Assembly: GCA_025963425.1 (NCBI GenBank)
Contig: JAOPUQ010000364.1
Coordinates: 1 to 8,636, forward strand
DNA from: Modestobacter sp.
Lineage (GTDB): Bacteria > Actinomycetota > Actinomycetes > Mycobacteriales > Geodermatophilaceae
Reading direction: 5' to 3'
Length of the DNA stretch: 8,636 nucleotides
In this document: piece by piece, positions 8,058-8,636 of the stretch
Layout of the letters: every line of letters begins with the position of its first letter
Position numbering within the stretch: the first letter of the stretch is position 1
Notes under the pieces: model-generated
Told to the model about the DNA's origin: nothing
Databases searched by the model: none
What the model saw: only the letters and a program-made list of their open reading frames with translations
Position numbers and translations under genes: made by a program

Positions 8058-8354
8058 TCATACGGCTGCGATCGCGCTGTTGAGCAGGCCGCGCAGCAGG
8101 AACACGACGATCAGAAGCACCATAAACCCGAGGTCCAAGCGGATGGACCCAAGGTTCAGCGGCGGGATGACCTTGCGCACAGCCTTCAGCGGCGGGTCGG
8201 TCGTGGCGTAGACGACCTCCAGGCCCGCGGCAACCAGGCCCTGCGGACGCCAGCTGCGCGCCAGCACCATCACCCAGTCGACGACGAAGCGCGCGAACAG
8301 CAGGATCAGGAAGACGAGCAGCACCGATGACAGGATCTGCAGTAGGAGAGCCAC
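8058..8354 (-). CDS. YggT-family small integral membrane protein
   Basis: 98 residues from GTG 8354, which is preceded by GAGGA at a rather short 2-nt spacing. Upstream in-frame sequence to 8438 is polar and would overlap sepF. Topology is two hydrophobic segments, about 3-31 and 73-92. Between them is the family signature TTDPPLKAVRKVIPPLNLG (51-69), corresponding to the T-x-P-x-L-x-x-x-R-x-x-I-P-P pattern of YggT/YlmG proteins. The molecular role is unsettled. Relatives are linked to cell division, nucleoid or thylakoid organisation and osmotic tolerance, and the gene sits in the division cluster between sepF and divIVA. Codons TTG, CTT and TTT cluster around residues 66-81, slightly unlike the neighbours. 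Confidence 0.93.
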   Translation of the reverse strand: MALLLQILSSVLLVFLILLFARFVVDWVMVLARSWRPQGLVAAGLEVVYATTDPPLKAVRKVIPPLNLGSIRLDLGFMVLLIVVFLLRGLLNSAIAAV

Positions 8355-8372
8355 GGTCCTCGCTCGTTCGGG

Positions 8373-8402
8373 GCACCTCGTGGACGGTGTCCACGACGGT
8401 GC
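8373..8402 (-). promoter_or_regulatory. Strong intercistronic hairpin between sepF and yggT
   Basis: An exact 8-bp stem, TCGTGGAC (8378-8385) with GTCCACGA (8389-8396), closes a 3-nt loop. After a one-base bulge (8397) it extends with 5 more pairs, GCACC (8373-8377) with GGTGC (8398-8402). The total is 13 bp in a gap of only 55 bp. It does not cover the yggT ribosome binding site (8357-8361). A partial terminator, a processing site or an mRNA-stability element would all fit. Confidence 0.55.
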
Positions 8403-8409
8403 ACGCGGT

Positions 8410-8636
8410 TCAGGACTGGTTGAAGAACCCGCCCTCACGGATGCGGGCCTTGTCCTCAGCCGTCACGTCGACGTCCTGCGGACTGAGCAGGAACACCTTG
8501 GCCGTGACGCGCTCGATACTACCGTGCAGTCCGAAGGTCAGGCCGATGGCGAAGTCCACGAGCCGCTTGGCGTCCGCGTGCTCCATCTCGGTGAGGTTCA
8601 TGATCACCGGCATGCCGTCCCGGAACCGCTCACCGA
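8410..8636 (-). CDS. sepF: SepF, cell-division FtsZ-anchoring protein, 5'-truncated by window edge
   Basis: Cytosolic division protein that binds the FtsZ C-terminus and the membrane and is the main Z-ring anchor in actinobacteria lacking FtsA. Only the C-terminal 74 residues are in view. The frame continues to the right edge (GERFRDG before MPVIMNL), so the ATG at 8613 is internal, not the start. The segment is the conserved SepF core domain: RDGMPVIMNL, then DAKRLVDFAIGLTFGLHGSIERV, KVFLLSPQDVDVTAED and the C-terminal GGFFNQS. The N-terminal membrane-binding helix and linker lie outside the window. The stop TGA at 8410-8412 is 55 bp from yggT, with a hairpin in between, in the same direction and probably the same operon. 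Confidence 0.95.
   Translation of the reverse strand, partial: GERFRDGMPVIMNLTEMEHADAKRLVDFAIGLTFGLHGSIERVTAKVFLLSPQDVDVTAEDKARIREGGFFNQS

Noticed and set aside
7220..8083. Plus-strand frame opposite wag31 rich in Leu/Gly/Val
   Set aside because: It mirrors the coiled-coil repeats of wag31; no ribosome binding site and no family similarity.
8132..8149. GGTCCA / TGGACC inverted repeat inside yggT
   Set aside because: 6-bp arms within a coding region with no other support; probably chance, although it coincides with a small cluster of uncommon codons.

Overview
The window is very GC-rich DNA with dense coding. The cluster sepF, yggT and a Wag31-type divIVA, together with the actinobacterial style of IleRS and Mqo, marks it as a chromosomal segment of a high-GC actinobacterium. 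The overall flavour fits Geodermatophilaceae or a relative, but that family assignment is inference only. No mobile element, CRISPR array, rRNA or tRNA gene is visible, and base composition is nearly uniform, so this looks like core chromosome rather than an accessory island.

Layout from left to right: (1) the 3' part of mqo (+), cut by the left edge; (2) a roughly 170-bp convergent gap that holds a long imperfect hairpin; (3) a CPA1/NhaP2-like cation:proton antiporter with a C-terminal RCK_C (TrkA-C) domain (-); (4) a 107-bp divergent gap; (5) a complete ileS (+) encoding an IleRS2-type enzyme in which the HIGH signature reads GTHH; (6) a 44-bp convergent gap with a terminator-like hairpin; (7) a small membrane-anchored protein with an Ada-like zinc-site domain (-); (8) a perfect terminator hairpin and a leaderless-type promoter; (9) wag31/divIVA (-), yggT (-) and the 3' part of sepF (-), cut by the right edge.

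The right third belongs to the cell-division/polar-growth cluster that usually lies downstream of ftsZ in actinobacteria. SepF anchors and bundles FtsZ, YggT is a small membrane protein of the same neighbourhood, and Wag31 marks negatively curved membrane at poles and septa. Transcription runs leftward from sepF. The strong hairpin after wag31 and the new promoter after it suggest that the zinc-site protein is a separate unit. The left two thirds are unrelated housekeeping functions: malate oxidation into the quinone pool, cation homeostasis and isoleucine charging.

No wholly new multi-gene system is apparent. The items most worth a second look are the GTHH active-site signature of IleRS (linked to mupirocin hyper-resistance in that enzyme class), the uncharacterised membrane-tethered Ada-like zinc protein beside the division cluster, the 12-fold 11-residue periodicity in Wag31, the long hairpin between mqo and the antiporter, and the sepF-yggT intercistronic hairpin.
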